Below, piece after piece: positions 7,906 to 15,965 of a stretch of 64,000 nucleotides of DNA. A program made the translations under genes and the position numbers. Origin of the DNA: an uncultured Clostridia bacterium (lineage in GTDB: Bacteria > Bacillota > Clostridia > Oscillospirales > Acutalibacteraceae). Numbering within the stretch: the first letter of the stretch is position 1; every line of letters begins with the position of its first letter. Under the pieces are notes generated by a model, which was given only the letters and a program-made list of their open reading frames with translations, was not told the DNA's origin and searched no databases. Location: positions 56,674 through 120,673 of the forward strand of contig CANQBM010000005.1 in assembly GCA_947589575.1 (NCBI GenBank), written 5' to 3'.

Positions 7906-8907
7906 CTATTCATTTTCTTTTTTCTTCTTATTACCGTTTGCCGAACCGATAATCACACAGATTACCCCGACTGTAAATAACACTCCGAATATAATAAGCA
8001 GCAGCTTTGACTGTTTCGACATATTCTGCTTTGCGGATATTGTGCTTTCAGCTTCATATTCTACCTGTGTTTTGTCATTTATATCGCTTTTGCCGTCAGC
8101 CTCCGTGTCCGCGCTTTCATATTTCTTACTTCCTGCCGTATATTCTCCGGATGCTGAAAATTTTGTTGTTTCGTTTCGCGATGTACTGTAATATGATTTG
8201 CCCGTTGCTGAAAATTTTGTACTGCTTTCCTTTACAGCTTTTTCGGTTTTTGATTTTACGGTCGTTTTCTTTTTCGTTGTTTCTTTTTCGGTTGTGGTTT
8301 TCTTTTCAGTTTTTTGCGTTGATGCCTTTGCAGTAACAGGAACATACATATCAAGATTTATTCCGTCAAACAAATTATAATTCCAGCTAAGACCGCAATA
8401 GTATTCACAGCTTATTGAATTGTTGAGACGTCTGTCATCAGCGTTTTTCAGTTTCAGAGCAACGTAAACACCTCCGCCCTGCTTTTTGCACGATGCCTCG
8501 TTAAAGTTATAGTAAACATCAAACGCGTCAAGTGAGTTCTTACTCGGACTGTTTATTACTCCGTCTTTGTCAACCTGAAAGGAATATGTATTTTCCTCAT
8601 TTTTTACGGTGAACCCAAGGGCGATATTTTCCTTGCAGTCCACATCTATTCTGTGATCCGTAAATCTTATAAACAGGTAAAAACAGCCTTCATCCTCGTC
8701 TGTTATATATTTCAAAAATCCTTCAAAATAATCGTCTTTATTATACTGAATTATATTTCCCTTGTTTATCCAGTAAAGCTCATCCTCAACCAAATCAGTA
8801 TTAACAGCAAACGCGGATACAGGAACCGAAATTATTAACAGGAAAATAATAAAAGGAGTGATTTTTCCGAAAAGCCCGGCGCGGAATCGCTCCATTTTGC
8901 TTTTCAT
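7906..8907 (-). CDS. Secreted membrane-anchored protein of unknown function
   Basis: I do not recognise the family. The 333-residue product has an N-terminal signal segment (TPFIIFLLIISVPVSAFA), then a soluble domain of about 170 residues containing five cysteines. A linker rich in Lys, Thr, Glu and Ser follows. A single transmembrane helix (LLLIIFGVLFTVGVICVII) near the C-terminus has a KKKK tail, as in cell-surface proteins of Ruminococcus-like bacteria. The ATG at 8907 follows GAAGGG; the in-frame TTG just upstream was not used. It has its own promoter at 8952-8979. The neighbour at 9011 shares the Thr/Lys linker style. Confidence 0.7.
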   Translation of the reverse strand: MKSKMERFRAGLFGKITPFIIFLLIISVPVSAFAVNTDLVEDELYWINKGNIIQYNKDDYFEGFLKYITDEDEGCFYLFIRFTDHRIDVDCKENIALGFTVKNEENTYSFQVDKDGVINSPSKNSLDAFDVYYNFNEASCKKQGGGVYVALKLKNADDRRLNNSISCEYYCGLSWNYNLFDGINLDMYVPVTAKASTQKTEKKTTTEKETTKKKTTVKSKTEKAVKESSTKFSATGKSYYSTSRNETTKFSASGEYTAGSKKYESADTEADGKSDINDKTQVEYEAESTISAKQNMSKQSKLLLIIFGVLFTVGVICVIIGSANGNKKKKENE

Positions 8908-8951
8908 CAAATCATTCCCTTCGACAAATTTCTACAAATATTCTATACTTA

Positions 8952-8979
8952 ATTATATTTATTTTGTGAATTTTGTCAA
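8952..8979 (-). promoter_or_regulatory. Promoter of the secreted protein gene
   Basis: TTGACA (8979-8974) and TATAAT (8957-8952) lie on the minus strand with a 16-base spacer. Confidence 0.8.
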
Positions 8980-9010
8980 GTGCTTATTTTTATTTGTCAA
9001 TATAGAAAAT

Positions 9011-9589
9011 TTACCTATATTTGAAATTACCGGTCCATTTGCCACAATGTGAGCAAGAATAACATTCATAACCTATAGGCACATTTCTATTAAACTCTTC
9101 TCTGGATATTGATTTGTCATCATAATATTTTTTATTCCATCCATCAGCAACAGATTGATAATATGACACCAATTCACTTCGTGTGTTAAACCATCTGCCC
9201 ATATTGCCTACACCAATATTGTGCTGATTTGAATTTGTAGTAGCTTTCTTCGTTGTTTTCGGTTTTGCGGTAGTTTTTTTCGTAACTGCTTTAGTTGTTG
9301 TTTTAGTCTTTTGTTTCTTAGATGTTGTTTCCTTTTTGGTAGTAGTAACATTAGCTTTAGTCGTATTTTGTTTTGTTGCTGGTACAGTAGTTTTTTTAGT
9401 TGTTTTTTCTGTCGTTTTCTCTGTAGTTGTTTTTGTTGTTGAAGTTGTAACTTCAGTTGTCGTCTCAGTTGGTGCTGTACTCGTTTCATTTGCGGAATTG
9501 TTCTTATCTGCCGAACAGGAACATAGCGTCAAAGATATTACGATTGTAATTAATAATGCAAATAGGTAAAGATGTGTACTGTTTTTCAT
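9011..9589 (-). CDS. Lipoprotein with Thr/Lys linker and Cys-rich C-terminus
   Basis: The family is not recognised. The 192-residue product starts with a lipoprotein signal (LLITIVISLTLCSC, lipidated cysteine about residue 27). It continues with a long low-complexity Thr/Lys linker of about 90 residues. A compact C-terminal domain of about 60 residues ends in ECYSCSHCGKWTG, which looks like a zinc knuckle or a redox-active cysteine cluster. The ATG at 9589 follows AGGAGAG; the longer open frame reaching 9646 overlaps the leader terminator and is not used. Expression is probably controlled by the structured leader at 9603-9772. Confidence 0.75.
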   Translation of the reverse strand: MKNSTHLYLFALLITIVISLTLCSCSADKNNSANETSTAPTETTTEVTTSTTKTTTEKTTEKTTKKTTVPATKQNTTKANVTTTKKETTSKKQKTKTTTKAVTKKTTAKPKTTKKATTNSNQHNIGVGNMGRWFNTRSELVSYYQSVADGWNKKYYDDKSISREEFNRNVPIGYECYSCSHCGKWTGNFKYR

Positions 9590-9602
9590 AAAATACTCTC
9601 CT

Positions 9603-9635
9603 AAAATAAAAAAGTGCGCAGCCGGAGCTACGCAC
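9603..9635 (-). terminator. Leader terminator with an overlapping antiterminator
   Basis: On the minus strand GTGCGTAGC (9635-9627), loop TCCG and GCTGCGCAC (9622-9614) form a 9-bp stem with one G-U pair, followed by TTTTTTATTTT. The alternative pairing CGGAGTTATGCG (9653-9642) with TGCGTAGCTCCG (9634-9623) removes the left arm of the terminator. It lies between the promoter at 9777-9805 and the lipoprotein start. Confidence 0.75.
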
Positions 9636-9772
9636 AAAAAACGCATAACTCCGCTTTGTTGCTACACAAACTTTTAAATTCACAAACCACAAGAGTATGC
9701 AAAATTAGAGTATGCATTTTTAGCATAAAATACATACGCCCGTGGAACGAAATTATTAAGTTTGTGTAGCAA
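9603..9772 (-). ncRNA. Structured leader RNA, riboswitch or attenuator candidate
   Basis: The predicted transcript starts near 9770 and opens with a sequence that pairs perfectly over 15 bp with a later segment (9772-9758 with 9673-9659). This closes a domain of about 115 nt. Inside lie CCAC/GTGG and GTATG/CATAC pairings and a repeated GCATACTCT. Five bases after the closing stem comes the antiterminator/terminator pair. No T-box sequence or known riboswitch core was recognised. A 32-codon ORF overlaps the same region (see findings), so ribosome-mediated attenuation is an alternative. Confidence 0.55.
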
Positions 9773-9776
9773 ATTT

Positions 9777-9805
9777 AGTATATCATAAACACCGGTTTTT
9801 ATCAA
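9777..9805 (-). promoter_or_regulatory. Promoter of the structured leader and lipoprotein
   Basis: TTGATA (9805-9800) and TATACT (9782-9777) are 17 bases apart on the minus strand. Confidence 0.8.
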
Positions 9806-10000
9806 TAAGCTTTTTACACCATAATTTTGATATTGTTGTAATATAGATAATATTTGAACGATGTTTTGTATTAGACAATCAAGTTTTAGGTTAACAGTAC
9901 TAATATCCCTTATTGGTATTTTTACTTGTCAACAAAAACTTTACGGGAATTTTAAATATTCGTGTATTTTTCCGTCTGCCCAAATGATATTGAAAAAAAC

Positions 10001-10217
10001 AATAGAGCCACAAAGCAAAAATAACCCCTGAAAAGTGCCTGCTTAAGCACCCTTTCAGGGATTCTCATTTCTATTCACTCCTAAGCGCAAAACAGATATT
10101 AACTGTTTTCGCTTAGAAATTTTAATTTAATATGATATAAGGTAATACACACTATTTTGATTCTATCAGGTATTTTAACTTTTTCTATCAATAGCGATCA
10201 CTTTGATGTTATAGCTT
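10001..10217. repeat. Direct repeat, copy A (decayed element end)
   Basis: This stretch of about 217 bp aligns with 13282-13498: the same hairpin (CCCCTGAAAAG...CTTTCAGGG), the same CCTAAG segment and the same degenerate CTATCA motifs near the end. The guaA-like core of copy B (TATTCCCACTC) is shortened here to TATTCACTC (10072-10080). It is probably the end of an older integrated element. Confidence 0.7.
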
Positions 10218-10275
10218 TTTTATCTCTATGAAATTTAAATATTATATTTGATAAAATCCATTAATTTGAGAATAA

Positions 10276-11784
10276 TTATTGTTTAAGTGTTATCCAGACT
10301 TCAGGTGTTAAATTTAAATTAGTTACAGATTTTTTAAAATCATTTAATGCGTCAAGCAAATGGAAAGATTTGAAATCCGAAAGTTTGTTCAAAGTTTTTC
10401 TGTTTGTCAACATCCACAAACAAACGTTTCGTCCGTTAAATACATTTTTACCTATCTCGCCTGCATTAGACAATCTTAACGATGTCGTAGCCTGTTTTAC
10501 CAAATAGACCAAATCTGCTTGTTGATGTTGGTCTTTTATCATTATAACATTTTCGTCATCTATAAGATCCGCTTTTTCGATGCAATACTTTCCACCAATA
10601 TATACATTATCTTTATGGAGTTGTGTATATTTCCCGCTTTCCACTAATGCGTCAATCAGTTCTGTTTCTGTTTGATTTGTTGATGGTTTAATTTTGTAAT
10701 TTATACTATCAACTTGTTCTTCGATGAATTTGACGTAAGACTCACTAAATTCAACCCATTCATTTTGAAAGAACACATAGTAACTTTCGTTTAGTTCTAT
10801 AGTAATTTGTAGTAATTCTTTCAGTTTTTTTACAAATAATACCTCATCATTTTCATCATAAAAAATAACTTTAATATCATTATAATTATTATTAATTTTG
10901 TCTTTGTTATTTAAAATTGTTTCACGAATATATTTCGCATCTAAAGTATCACTAATTTCAGACAAATCAGTTCTATAAACTTTAAGAGAATATCGATAAT
11001 CATTAGAAAAAGTAAAACTAACACCCGTCAGCCAATAATCACTAACATCTACTTCTGTAATAAAATCCAAGAAGTGTTTGTCTAATTCCTTGTTTAAGTC
11101 GGCCAATATATTTTTGTCAACGACTTTATGGTATCTCGGCAACCTAATTTTCGCCTGTGATTGTAATGCTTTTTCTATTTCATCGGTAAAACAATATAGT
11201 TCTGTAGGTTTTAATTTAAAAGATTTCCCAAATGAAAAACGTACTGATTCACCAAAGTCTACGGTTTTTCCCCACAAATCTTTATCAACCGTTTTACATT
11301 TAACGTAGCTAAACGCCTCGCCATAATCATGAGAATCATCCAATTTTTTATTTCGTATATATGAGGTTATGTCTTTCTTTCCAGCCGAAGTGAATGTTTG
11401 TGAATGTTTCATTTTCAAACCATTAGTATCAAGAATTCGTTCCGCAAGGTTCAGACCAAAATCTTTATCACAATATTTTCGGATAATAAAGTGTGTTTGT
11501 CCATAGGAAAGCACATATGAATATTCATCCCTTTGTATTAGGAAAAGACCTGAAACAGTTTCGTTTCCGATATTATCAGTATAACTTGTAAACTTGTCAT
11601 CTGATAACAATTGCTGATAATACCATACCCAACCCTTATTTTCAGAACGCTTTTTCCTTAAATACAAGGCAATATAACTATTTTCATCCTCATTATTTGC
11701 TTCACATATAAATCCATTATCTTTCAAATTTAGCGTTAAATCATTTACTTTTTCATTATCAATTTTAAAAACATTAATTTTCAT
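10276..11784 (-). CDS. DUF6119/TIGR04141-like sporadically distributed protein
   Basis: This 502-residue soluble protein begins MKINVFKID and ends with a domain containing KYCIEKADLIDDENVIMIKDQ and LSNAGEIGKNVFNGRN. That resembles the sporadically distributed TIGR04141 (DUF6119) family, which I recall turning up in mobile and restriction-rich regions; its activity is not known. The start follows AAGGAGCGAG. The gene is visibly A+T-rich and lies between direct repeats, both consistent with acquisition by transfer. It stands alone on this strand, so no operon partner helps. The family call is from memory of the motif pattern. Confidence 0.55.
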   Translation of the reverse strand: MKINVFKIDNEKVNDLTLNLKDNGFICEANNEDENSYIALYLRKKRSENKGWVWYYQQLLSDDKFTSYTDNIGNETVSGLFLIQRDEYSYVLSYGQTHFIIRKYCDKDFGLNLAERILDTNGLKMKHSQTFTSAGKKDITSYIRNKKLDDSHDYGEAFSYVKCKTVDKDLWGKTVDFGESVRFSFGKSFKLKPTELYCFTDEIEKALQSQAKIRLPRYHKVVDKNILADLNKELDKHFLDFITEVDVSDYWLTGVSFTFSNDYRYSLKVYRTDLSEISDTLDAKYIRETILNNKDKINNNYNDIKVIFYDENDEVLFVKKLKELLQITIELNESYYVFFQNEWVEFSESYVKFIEEQVDSINYKIKPSTNQTETELIDALVESGKYTQLHKDNVYIGGKYCIEKADLIDDENVIMIKDQHQQADLVYLVKQATTSLRLSNAGEIGKNVFNGRNVCLWMLTNRKTLNKLSDFKSFHLLDALNDFKKSVTNLNLTPEVWITLKQ

Positions 11785-12019
11785 ATTCTCGCTCCTTATA
11801 ATTATATATCCACATTTTTATTATCTTCCATATATAATTAATTTTCCTGTTATCATACTACTTCCCTATTTATCAGTTTTTTATCATTTTGTAAATATAC
11901 ACTGCAAAAATATATATTATTTCTACAAAATTATAGATTTAATCAAAGTGGTTACTCATGGAAATGGGACATCCTCTGCTTTTCTTTTTTCACAATAATC
12001 AACAGCAACAGAGAGTTGC

Positions 12020-12047
12020 TTTACATATTCTAATTATCCTGTATAAT
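12020..12047 (+). promoter_or_regulatory. Promoter of the HTH-methyltransferase gene
   Basis: TTTACA (12020-12025) and TATAAT (12042-12047) are spaced by 16 bases, 17 bases before the ATG. Confidence 0.7.
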
Positions 12048-12063
12048 TAAATCAGGTGATAAT

Positions 12064-13065
12064 ATGGAATTTAAGGATATACTGTTTAATTTAAGAAAAT
12101 CAAATAATTTAACACAGCATGAAATGGCGAAAAAACTGTTTGTCACAAGACAGGCGGTATCTCGCTGGGAGAATGGCGAAACTATTCCGAATGTTGATAC
12201 TCTAAAATTGATTTCAAATATTTTTGATGTTTCTATTAATTCACTCATAACCGATAACAAATTGAATGATATTCAGGATGACAAAATTAATTCAAATCGT
12301 TTTTTTGGATTTGCTCAGCTTTATGAAAACAGCAGACCAACAATTCCTGATTTTGCCTGTAATATAGTGTTAAACTATCTTGAGCAAAAACCTAATCAAA
12401 TTGTTGATTTGGGTTGCGGAACAGGATTGTCAACTACAGCTTGGAGTGGTAAATGCGATAACATAATTGGTATTGATCCGAACGAGAAAATGCTGTCAGT
12501 CGCAAAACAGAAAAGTAATAACATTTCATTTATCAAGGCTTATTCAGACAACACTGCTTTGCCTGAACATTCAGCAGATATTGTTATCTGCTCACAATCA
12601 TTTCATTGGATGAATCCTACCGATACTTTAAAAGAAGTGAATCGTATTCTTAAGCCAAATGGAGTGTTTGCAACGATAGACTGTGACTGGCCGCCTATGT
12701 GCAGTTTAGAGGCAGAATTAGCCTATTCTCAATTGCTCAATAAGGTTAGATTTATTGAACTTGAAGATAAAGATATTTTTAAAACTTTTCGGCGTTGGAA
12801 TAAGGACAAGCATTTGCAGAATATTAAGCAGAGCGGATATTTCAGATATTGCAGAGAAATTGTTTTTATGAACAACGAAAAATGCAATGCAGACAGATTT
12901 ATTGGCATTGCACTCAGTCAGGGCGGCTTGCAGACGATACTCAAAACACAGCCCGATTTAATTGAAAATGATATTGAATTGTTTGAGAAAAAGATAAAAT
13001 CAATTTATGGTAACAGCGAATTTGATATTAGTTTTTGTTATCGTATGCAGATTGGTATCAAGTAA
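12064..13065 (+). CDS. XRE helix-turn-helix protein fused to a class I SAM methyltransferase
   Basis: Residues 1-60 form an XRE-type DNA-binding domain (NLTQHEMAKKLFVTRQAVSRWENG). Residues from about 75 onward form a Methyltransf_11-type fold with the SAM-binding motif VDLGCGTGLST and the later IVICSQSFHWM and LKEVNRILKPNG. Such domains usually methylate small molecules. The pairing with a repressor domain suggests a regulator that senses or modifies a metabolite. RBS AGGTGATA precedes the ATG. It lies in the remnant element and diverges from the DUF6119-like gene. The substrate is unknown. Confidence 0.8.
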   Translation: MEFKDILFNLRKSNNLTQHEMAKKLFVTRQAVSRWENGETIPNVDTLKLISNIFDVSINSLITDNKLNDIQDDKINSNRFFGFAQLYENSRPTIPDFACNIVLNYLEQKPNQIVDLGCGTGLSTTAWSGKCDNIIGIDPNEKMLSVAKQKSNNISFIKAYSDNTALPEHSADIVICSQSFHWMNPTDTLKEVNRILKPNGVFATIDCDWPPMCSLEAELAYSQLLNKVRFIELEDKDIFKTFRRWNKDKHLQNIKQSGYFRYCREIVFMNNEKCNADRFIGIALSQGGLQTILKTQPDLIENDIELFEKKIKSIYGNSEFDISFCYRMQIGIK

Positions 13066-13281
13066 AGAAAAGTTTAACCAAATTATTAATCCGGCTGACC
13101 CACACCAATTACTTTTATTTTTTGGCACATCGGTCACACATTCACACTATTACTATCAGGATATGTAATACATAAGAAGCCGTACACCAAACATAAGCAG
13201 ATTTTTATTCGAGCACCTCAGTGGCTATTGCTTGCGATCTTGACCGACATCAAAATGGAATCGTAACTGATAGAAAAAAGT

Positions 13282-13498
13282 AATAGAGCCACAAAGCAAA
13301 AATAACCCCTGAAAAGTGCCTGTTTAAGCGCCTTTCAGGGATTTTTATTTCTATTCCCACTCCTAAGTACAAAACAGACTTTAACTGATTTTGCTTAGGA
13401 ATTTTGACTTGAAATGATTTAATTTGGTACAGATTATCTCAATTCTATGAGGTATTTCTGCTTTTGCTATCAAATAGCTATCACTTGGGGGCTATCAA
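13282..13498. repeat. Direct repeat, copy B (left end of the guaA element)
   Basis: This copy aligns with 10001-10217. It contains the intact core TATTCCCACTC (13352-13362) and three GCTATCA motifs in the same orientation (13466, 13477, 13491). The 14-mer TTTTGCTATCAAAT (13462-13475) is repeated exactly near guaA at 26114-26127. Confidence 0.75.
13352..13362. mobile_element. Putative left attachment core
   Basis: TATTCCCACTC is identical to the end of guaA at 26184-26194. The 12.83 kb between the two copies contains the integrase, a small DNA-binding protein and mobilisation genes. GCTATCA arm-like motifs lie about 100 bp inside the core. Confidence 0.6.
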
Positions 13499-13569
13499 TT
13501 TCTCCAACCGCATAAAAATGCTCAATAAAGCATATGGTATCCAATCTTTTGTTGCCAAGAATATTTGAT

Positions 13570-15933
13570 TTAATTATAAGCTGATATTTCGCTTATCCAT
13601 TGTTCTATTATTTTTGCACTCTCTTTTAAATGACTATTTATATGGGATTTATTCAAAATATACATAAAACAAAGAATATCCTTTGCCGTTCTTTGTTTTT
13701 CTTCAGGTGATAAATTCTCATAAAAATCAGTCCTAGGAAAGAACCTTGCTGTATCTTGTCCATGACTTTCACCATTTAGTACAATTCTATACATCAAATT
13801 TTCAAAATAATCTTTTAATTCTGGTGTAGGCAATGAATCTAAAATATCTTGTTTTGTACTCAGTTCTTCGATTCCTATTTTAAAAGAAAAGGTCGAAAAT
13901 GCTTCTAAAACTCTTCTCATTTGGTTTCCTATAGAATTATTTTCATCTACACTATCAGAATTTGCATATTCAAAAATTTCTGTAAGCAAATCAGTATATT
14001 CGTTTTGCTTTTTATACATAAATTCATTGATTGATTTATTATGCAAATATAGCAACTTATATGTAGCCTTTTTCCCAATAGAATTACAATATTTAGATAT
14101 TTCTTCTAGTGCTTTGCTGAAGTCCATAAAAAACGATATATCGTGAGTCATAATTATTGCCTTTGTTGAATCTGAGCCTGATAATATACTTTTCATTTTA
14201 AATTTAAGAAAAGACATTATCCCAATTTTGTTTTCGTAATCAAAACTAGATAACGGATCATCGATAACTAAAAACATTTCATCAGAATATGGATTATCTG
14301 CGTTCATATTTTTTGCAATATCTGCAAAAAAATAACATAATGCCAACGCATTTCTTTCTCCACTTGAGATTTTATTTGGTTTTACAGATTTCCCATTAAC
14401 TTTTAATTTGTATCTCTTTTCTTTCTCGTCGACAGTTAACAATAACCTCTTTGAACTATAAAATATATATTGAAGTTCTCTGTTAAGACTGTCTGCAGCA
14501 AGTTGCAAGTTTTGTCTTTCAGCATTTAAATGTTGCAAATCCGTTCTTAATGCCGACAATTTATTTTTAGTTTCAGTTTGTCTACGTATTTCGGCTGATT
14601 TATCATTAACAGATTTATTATATTGCTTATAATCATCTTTAATATTATAATACGCAATTTGGTCGTTTAAATTGCTTAAAGCCTCTTTTAAACGATTTCT
14701 ATCCGAAATTGCATTATTATAGTTCAATCTACATTTTTCAATTTGTTCAATAACCTTATTGAGTTCTTCATAAACCGGAACAATGTTTTTAATTGTGTAT
14801 TCAGCTGATTCAAAGGGATTAGATATTTTCTCTCCGATACAAATGTTATGCTTTACTATCAATTCATTTAACTTATTAATAATAGTAATCAAATCCGAAT
14901 ACAAATGCTCTTCTAATACTTTAAAAACATCATAATCACTTATCGGTATTTCAACTAACAATAATTTTTCTAGTTCTTTCTTAAAGTTCTCAGATTCACG
15001 GCTTATTATATTTGTGATTTTGCTAACTATTTCATTTTTATGTTCAGTTGTTATTACTCTTAAACATTTAGGACAAATTTTGCCAACATTATTAGATATA
15101 TAGTCTTTTGCAGTAGTCAATTCATCAATACCAAATATATTTAATAGTTCAGATTCTCTATCTGTTAAAGCAGGTTTTCTGACAGTACGATGTAATGCTT
15201 CTTTGCTATCATCGAATATATTTTTATTATATGAAATTTTAGATATGCTTTGTGTAATTGGTAAGCTATTTGAATCTGTTGAATTCAAAATCTTTAGTTT
15301 ACTATTAAATTCAATTTGTAATTCATCTTTTTTTAACGAAGGCTTTAACTTGCCAATTCTATGAATAGTATCTTCGTTTACGGTAGCTTTTTTCAGTTTC
15401 CCGTTTATTTTAATCCCTTGAATTTCAGCCCAACTTTCTCGTAGCTTCTTTGAAATAGTAGAAAGCCAAAAGTCAGGGCTATTTGAATTTTTTGCATCAT
15501 TAAAAACCTTTATATTATTATCAATATCCTCTAATTGTTTAACAATTGCCTCGATATCTGTTTCTTTTTGTGTAATTTTTTCTTCTAGTCCAACTTGAGC
15601 ACCCAATAATACGATTGTATCTAACCCATCTTCTTTAAGCTTAACATTATTATTTATATATTCCTCATTAAAAACAAATATTTTTGAAGTTTTGCCATCT
15701 GGCGAAATATAAATTGCACCATCTTTTGTGATTAATTTTAAATCTATGTTTCTCGGATTTATCGAATTAACATATTCTATAAATCCTTGCGCTATGGTGC
15801 TTTTGCCACTTCCATTTCTACCAAATATCATAGCAATTCTATCATTCGTATTTTTAAATAATGTATATTCATTATTGCCGCTAAAGTATTCTGAAGTGAT
15901 AGAAATACCTATAACATCGTTAAAAACCGACAT
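13570..15933 (-). CDS. AAA_13-type ATPase resembling RloC/PrrC anticodon nucleases
   Basis: This 787-residue protein has an SMC/Rad50-like ATPase split by a coiled coil: Walker A GRNGSGKST (38-46), signature SSGER (523-527), Walker B FLVIDDP (554-560) and H-loop MTHD (595-598). CPKC at 287-290 in the middle matches a zinc-hook, as in RloC. After the ATPase, R673-x3-E677 and H724 (in NGESHG) recall the Arg-x3-Glu...His catalytic set of PrrC/RloC tRNA nucleases, though the spacing to the His is longer than in PrrC. It follows the AlwI-type nuclease gene by 32 bases. The nuclease role is inferred; an SMC-like defence ATPase without tRNase activity is the alternative. Confidence 0.75.
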   Translation of the reverse strand: MSVFNDVIGISITSEYFSGNNEYTLFKNTNDRIAMIFGRNGSGKSTIAQGFIEYVNSINPRNIDLKLITKDGAIYISPDGKTSKIFVFNEEYINNNVKLKEDGLDTIVLLGAQVGLEEKITQKETDIEAIVKQLEDIDNNIKVFNDAKNSNSPDFWLSTISKKLRESWAEIQGIKINGKLKKATVNEDTIHRIGKLKPSLKKDELQIEFNSKLKILNSTDSNSLPITQSISKISYNKNIFDDSKEALHRTVRKPALTDRESELLNIFGIDELTTAKDYISNNVGKICPKCLRVITTEHKNEIVSKITNIISRESENFKKELEKLLLVEIPISDYDVFKVLEEHLYSDLITIINKLNELIVKHNICIGEKISNPFESAEYTIKNIVPVYEELNKVIEQIEKCRLNYNNAISDRNRLKEALSNLNDQIAYYNIKDDYKQYNKSVNDKSAEIRRQTETKNKLSALRTDLQHLNAERQNLQLAADSLNRELQYIFYSSKRLLLTVDEKEKRYKLKVNGKSVKPNKISSGERNALALCYFFADIAKNMNADNPYSDEMFLVIDDPLSSFDYENKIGIMSFLKFKMKSILSGSDSTKAIIMTHDISFFMDFSKALEEISKYCNSIGKKATYKLLYLHNKSINEFMYKKQNEYTDLLTEIFEYANSDSVDENNSIGNQMRRVLEAFSTFSFKIGIEELSTKQDILDSLPTPELKDYFENLMYRIVLNGESHGQDTARFFPRTDFYENLSPEEKQRTAKDILCFMYILNKSHINSHLKESAKIIEQWISEISAYN

Positions 15934-15965
15934 GTTATTTATCCCTCTTTATCATCATTAAAAAT

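Larger units (their letters stand above)
10001..13351. mobile_element. Probable remnant of an older element outside the main guaA-inserted element
   Basis: The segment lies between two direct repeats and carries a DUF6119-like gene and a divergent HTH-methyltransferase gene, both A+T-rich. No integrase or mobilisation gene remains. The repeats carry complete (copy B) and decayed (copy A) versions of the guaA-end core, as expected when a second element inserts next to a first. This is inferred from the repeats alone. Confidence 0.4.

Noticed and set aside
9208..9489. Lys-rich antisense or shifted ORF in the lipoprotein linker
   Set aside because: It is a frame shadow of the low-complexity Thr/Lys repeat.
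9603..9772. T-box in the lipoprotein leader
   Set aside because: No AGGGTGG-like T-box sequence or specifier loop could be found.
13066..13281. Gene remnant between the methyltransferase and copy B
   Set aside because: No frame longer than a few dozen codons and no recognisable residue pattern.
13570..15933. Septu PtuA ATPase
   Set aside because: No HNH nuclease partner lies nearby, and the zinc-hook and R/E/H motifs point to the RloC/PrrC group.
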